Source: Macrocystis pyrifera
Taxonomy: Eukaryota > Sar > Phaeophyceae > Laminariales > Laminariaceae
NCBI GenBank assembly: GCA_031763025.1
Contig: JASSKH010000038.1
Location: 3,203,001 to 3,267,000, forward strand
DNA: 64,000 bases
Reading direction: 5' to 3'
The notes beneath the pieces are model-generated. The model was given only the letters and a program-made list of their open reading frames with translations, did not search any database and was not told the origin of the DNA. Made by a program: the position numbers and the translations under genes. The first letter of the stretch is position 1. Every line of letters begins with the position of its first letter. This document shows, one piece after another, positions 13,401 through 18,818 of the stretch.

Positions 13401-16400
13401 TCCGCGGTGTTTTTCTGGAGAGAGGCTCGAATCGCGCACCGCCGTAGTATCTGGGCAATAACAGCGTCGATGATAGTAGCGGGGACGGAGGGAGAGGGGG
13501 AGAAGAGGGGAGCGGAGGGGGCGGTAGGGGTAGACGGGGAGGGAGGAAGAGGGGGGGGGGGGGGAGGGGACAGGGGGGGAGGGGGGGGGACGGAGGGGGG
13601 AGAGGGGATGGGGGGGAGCAAAGGGCGCGGGAAAGGGCATTTTCAAAAGGCCTCACTGACTCACGCGGTCAGAGGAGCGGGGGTGGGGGAAAGTTGGCTC
13701 AGGAGCATTCATCGTAGTGGTATGTACATGTGCGTGGGCCTAGCTCAAGGACACTACGCCTCCGTGGTTGTGTGAGTTCGTTTTCAGTTCTTCGCTGATC
13801 CGGATATCACTCACGGTCAAGGAGTCAAACAGGAGATACACCCCCCTTCCGTCCTCTCCTGCGCTTTGCTCATACATCCCCGCTCCGCTACTCTCGTCCA
13901 CCCCTAATCCCCCCCCGCCCTGTACCCCCCTACCCCCCCATTTCACCAGACACCCACCCCGTTCCCCTCTCGCTTCCTTCCGCCCCCCAGCCCTCCTCTC
14001 CCCCACCCCTCCTTATAAACGAAAACATCTCACAGCAACCCCCCCCCCTGTTAGGTTGTAGGCAAGATGGATGCGATCCTAACAGACTCGCACCTGACAC
14101 TAGGATTAAGAGATGTATCCTGATGAATGTGATAGTACCAAAGCTAGAATATGCAGGAGAAGTAGGGAACGCGAAACTCGTAAAACAGTTGGAAACAGTA
14201 CAGATGACAGCAGCTAAAAAAATCCTAGGACGCTCAAGCACGACTAGTAACACAGAATTAAGAGCAGAACTGGGAATGCGCCCACTCAAGACAAATAGAG
14301 ACATGAGAAAGTTGAACTGGCAATATAAAGCAAGGAACATGCCAAAAAAGAGGTTGCCAGCCATAGTTAGTTGATAGAGGTGTATGGGAGAAAGTAACAA
14401 AAGGGCGAGCTGGAATAAGGTGGGATGGCGTAGTTGAGAAAGTATGGAATGATCTAGGGGGAAACCAAGAAGAGATGATGTCCGCCGAGAAGTTTGGGAG
14501 GTACAAGGCAGAAGTAGAAGAAAGGATAGAAAGAAGGGAAAGGCTAGCGCTAAGAAACAAGGTGGAATAGGAAAAACACTCAGAGATATACGGGGGATTG
14601 AGGGAAGGAATAGGAATGAAAACGTATTTGCATGGCCCAATGGACGTCGTGAAAACGCTGAAACTGCGCTGTCGTGCAGGGGACCTGGACCTGCCAGAAA
14701 GAAGAAAGAGGTATACCAGTAGCCGGGAGGAGAGGAAGTAGATGCACAGATGTGCCCGTGTGGCAAAGCAATAGAGAGTAGAACTCACATAGTAGGTGAA
14801 TGTGAAATATACAAGGAGGAGCGGGAGGTGTTAGAAGAGGAGATGAGGGAAATAGACGAATGTGACATGGAGGAGTTTGATACAATGAATAGCAGCGAGA
14901 AAACGATCGCTATCCTAGGAGATAGATGGTGGCCACAGGCGGCCAGACACGGAGGGGATAAGATTAGCAAAAAGTTTCTATGCAATATATGGAAACAACG
15001 TAATGGGCGCCCAATTGTTGGAGGTGTCTCTATTAGGAGTAGGAACGGTGCTCCGTCTCGAAAGGGATGCGTGGTCAATGGTCAAATGACTAAGGCAAGC
15101 AAGAAATGAGTACGCGCCCCGCCCCCCCCCCTGTTAGGTTGGGTTGGCGTCGGTTGGCAACGACACTGCTGTAAAATATGCCGCTCACTACGTGGGCTAG
15201 ACAACTATTACGGGGGACCATAGTAAATAGGACCTACGGCACACACACACACAAAAACCTATATATTTAATTTTTTTCACTATTACAGGAGACCATAGTA
15301 AATAGGACCTATGGTACACACGAAAACCTACATATTTCACTATTTTTACTTACAATATTTGGTCCTATTTACTATGGGCACCCGTAATAGGGTGCCGTTT
15401 TTTTGTTTTCTTTTCTTTTGGCGTTCGGTCACTGGCGATCGAGCTATAGATCGTCTGTGCAGGGTGGAAAATGTTTACTGCGCACAAGGGGAATGATTGC
15501 ATCACGTAGTATTCATGGTAAGGCACCCACGACGCAGCTACATACCACCCCGATTGCTCTCTGGAAGTGGCTACACCGGAAATTAAACTAACTCAATTGA
15601 AGCTGTCATCCATATACAAGAGAATCCGCCTCTAAAGCGGTTCTTAGTAGGATGCAGCTCACCCTTCATGCGAACTCACCCAACATCTTACGGCGCTTCG
15701 CGCTTGGTGCACGCGATGTCTGTCTGGTCGGTGAAAATCCGACGTGCTCCGTCTCGGCATTGTAGGGATGCAATGGTCTATGGTCATACGACTACTGCCA
15801 TGCATGATATCGAGTACACCCCCCCCCCCTTCCCCCAAGCAACAAATGAGTACCCCCCCCCCCCCCCGATACGACTACGGCCATGCATGACACGAGTACA
15901 CCCCCTGCATCCACCCCCCCCCCCCTCCCTAATATTTTAGTGGGTATGATATGCTGTCACCCGGCGATGGTGGGTATGCGTGCCAAAATAGTTTAAACCC
16001 GAGTTTATCAGGTAAGATTTTAACAAAAACAAGAAACTTACCACACCTCGGATAAAGTAACACTTAACGTTTTATGTTTACGTTAGGCGTCAGCGAAAAA
16101 AAAACACGTGACATTACGTTACTACGTTAACTACTCTCTGGATTTTTTGATAACATAGTGTTAGTGTGTTATGATATTGGCGGGCGATCGCGTAACATTA
16201 TGTTAGAGTGTTACCTTGATCTCGTACTGACCGCAGTATATGTGTTACGGTGTTAGGGTATGCAGCCCATGGCGAGTAACACTATGTTAGCGTGTTAGCG
16301 GAATTCCTGGTGGCTATCGTATCACACGTTAAAGGGATAACGTACATGGTCACTTAAACGTTAACATTATGTTACCGTGTTAGCGGCATCAGCCCGTAGC

Positions 16401-18095
16401 GAGTAACGTTATGTTAGTGTGTCAGCGGGATTCTTCGTGCTACCGTAACACCCTTTCGACGGATAACGTACACGGGCCATATAAACGCGTACATAACACT
16501 ATGTTAGTGTGATAGTGAAATTCCTAGGGGCTATCGTAACAGACGTTAGAGAGATGACGTGCATGATCAATACAACGTTAACATTATGTTACTGTATCAG
16601 CCGCAGCACCAGTCCGTTTCGAGCGACGTTATGTGAGGGTATTACGGAAGTCTTGCTACCATAACAACATAACGTACGTCAAACGGATAACGTATATGAT
16701 GGATAAAAAAACACTATTAATAGCATTATGTTAATGCTGTCAACTCGTATGCAATGTATGTAGTGACACAAGTTAGTAGATAACGTACACCCTCAATCTA
16801 AACTCAACAATACATTACTGCCGTGTCAACTCGTACGTGCGAGTGTGCAGATTACGTTATAGATGGATAACGTAATGTGTTATAGATGGATAACGTACTG
16901 GCGGGGTTTCCACAAAAAAGAGGCGTTTTTTTTTGCGGGGATCCCTCATAAATATCCCCTGTTTTGGGGGTCTTAAAATATGGAGGCGTTTTTTTACCGG
17001 GGATGCCATGCTATCCTCCCCCCCGGGGATCTTTTTGTAGGTATCCCCTCTTGGGATGTCGGCGAAATTGGATAACACGGCTACGCTATGTTACTCCCAC
17101 ACGCCCGCTTTACCACTAACACAGGTAACACATGTTAGATCTCGGGAAGATCCAAAGGGTAACGTAGTAACATTACGTTAGAACGACTTCGGCCCCAACG
17201 GTAACTCAGTAACGTAAAGTTAGACCCGGATTGGTTTTTATGGTAACACGGTAACGGAATGTTACCATCAGATCTTTACTGACGGTAACACCGTAACATA
17301 ATGTTACAGGGACTTCCGCATTTAGGCTAACATCCTAATATAATGTTACGTATGGGCCGGCTAAGACTGTAACGTATCTAACATACGTTAAGTGTTACGT
17401 TATCCGATCCTAAGGCAATCAGATGGGGGGGGGTCCAGATAACGTAGTGTTAGTAGTGCTGGTCATTGCGTTATGTTACGCTAGTGTGTTATCTGTAACA
17501 CAATGTTATGTGTTAGTAGTGCTGGCGAACATGGTAACGTAATGTTAGGGTGTTATGTATAACACTCCTCCTAAGGGTAACTTAAATCTATTGTGCTACG
17601 TCTAACGCTGCGTCGACAATAACATTATGTTATCGTGTTAGTAAATATGCGGATATCGATCTGGGAATGTTAAGAGTGATAACGTACGTGTTTGGTCAAA
17701 GCCTAACACTGTGTCACGGTGTTAGTTCAAGGACTGACCGCGGCATAATATAATGTTACTGTACCAGAGCTGGACGAGACCAAGCAGCAACATAACGTTA
17801 AGGCTCGTGCACGTTCGTGGGTTTCCAGTTAACACTGTGTTACTGCGTTACCGTGATCGCTCCTCTAGCGCTAACACTATGTTAGTACGTTACCACGTTC
17901 CTGTGTTAGGCCCCATAACGTAGATAAGTGTTATCCGAGTGTTACCTTATCCGAGGTGTGAAACTTACATATTCCATCCCCGGACAAGCAGACGAAGACA
18001 TCCCCCATCCCCACCCCCCTCCCTTCCCACCCCTACCCCCCTGGCCAAATAAAGCCAGATATCCTACACACCTCCCTGGATATGCCGACCAAGGC

Positions 18096-18139
<44 letters not shown>

Positions 18140-18782
18140 ACCAAAGCCAAAGCCTCGAAACTCTCCCCATACAAGCAAGCGAACTCCCCCTCTTTACCCT
18201 TATGGTCATACGACTACGGTCATGCACGACATGAGTACCCCCCCTCCCCCTTAAAAAACCCAAGCACCCTTACACACACCTCAATCCCCGGACAAAACAG
18301 AATATTCAATAAATTCGACGCTATCATGCATAAACAAGAAAGTCCGCCTCACAAGCAGTCCTACTACTGTAAGCAGGGATGCAGCAGCCCACCCATCTTG
18401 CGACTCGCCCAACAACCTCACGTTTCGCTTCGCGTGTGGTGCAAGCAATGTCTGCCCGGTCGGTGAAAACCCACGTGCTCCGTCCCTGCATTGTAGGGAT
18501 GCGAGGGCCTATGGTTACACGACTACGGCCATGCATGAGATCGAGTACACCCCCCGCCCCCGTCCTTGCAGACGAAACAAACCACTCTCACACACCTCAT
18601 CCTCGGACAAGCAGACGAAGACGCCCCCTCCCACGCGCCGTCCTCCAGGCGGCCGGGGCCGGTCAAGACGTGAGCGGCCCCTATCCCAGCCGCGGTAATA
18701 CCCGCCTCGTTTTCCGTTCCCTGCTCTTCACCACCACCGCCACCACCACCACCGCCACAAGCAGTGCCACCGCCGCTGCTGC

Positions 18783-18818
<36 letters not shown>

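Noticed and set aside
13807-13870. Small PHYLLO exon (VYLLFDSLT)
   Set aside because: It has an acceptor and a GTGAGT donor but ends in phase 0, while the next exon needs two leading bases; no MenF motif.
16190-17920. CRISPR-like array
   Set aside because: Units are imperfect palindromes with variable spacing, no constant repeat/unique spacer structure and no cas genes, inside a bounded TIR element in a eukaryote.
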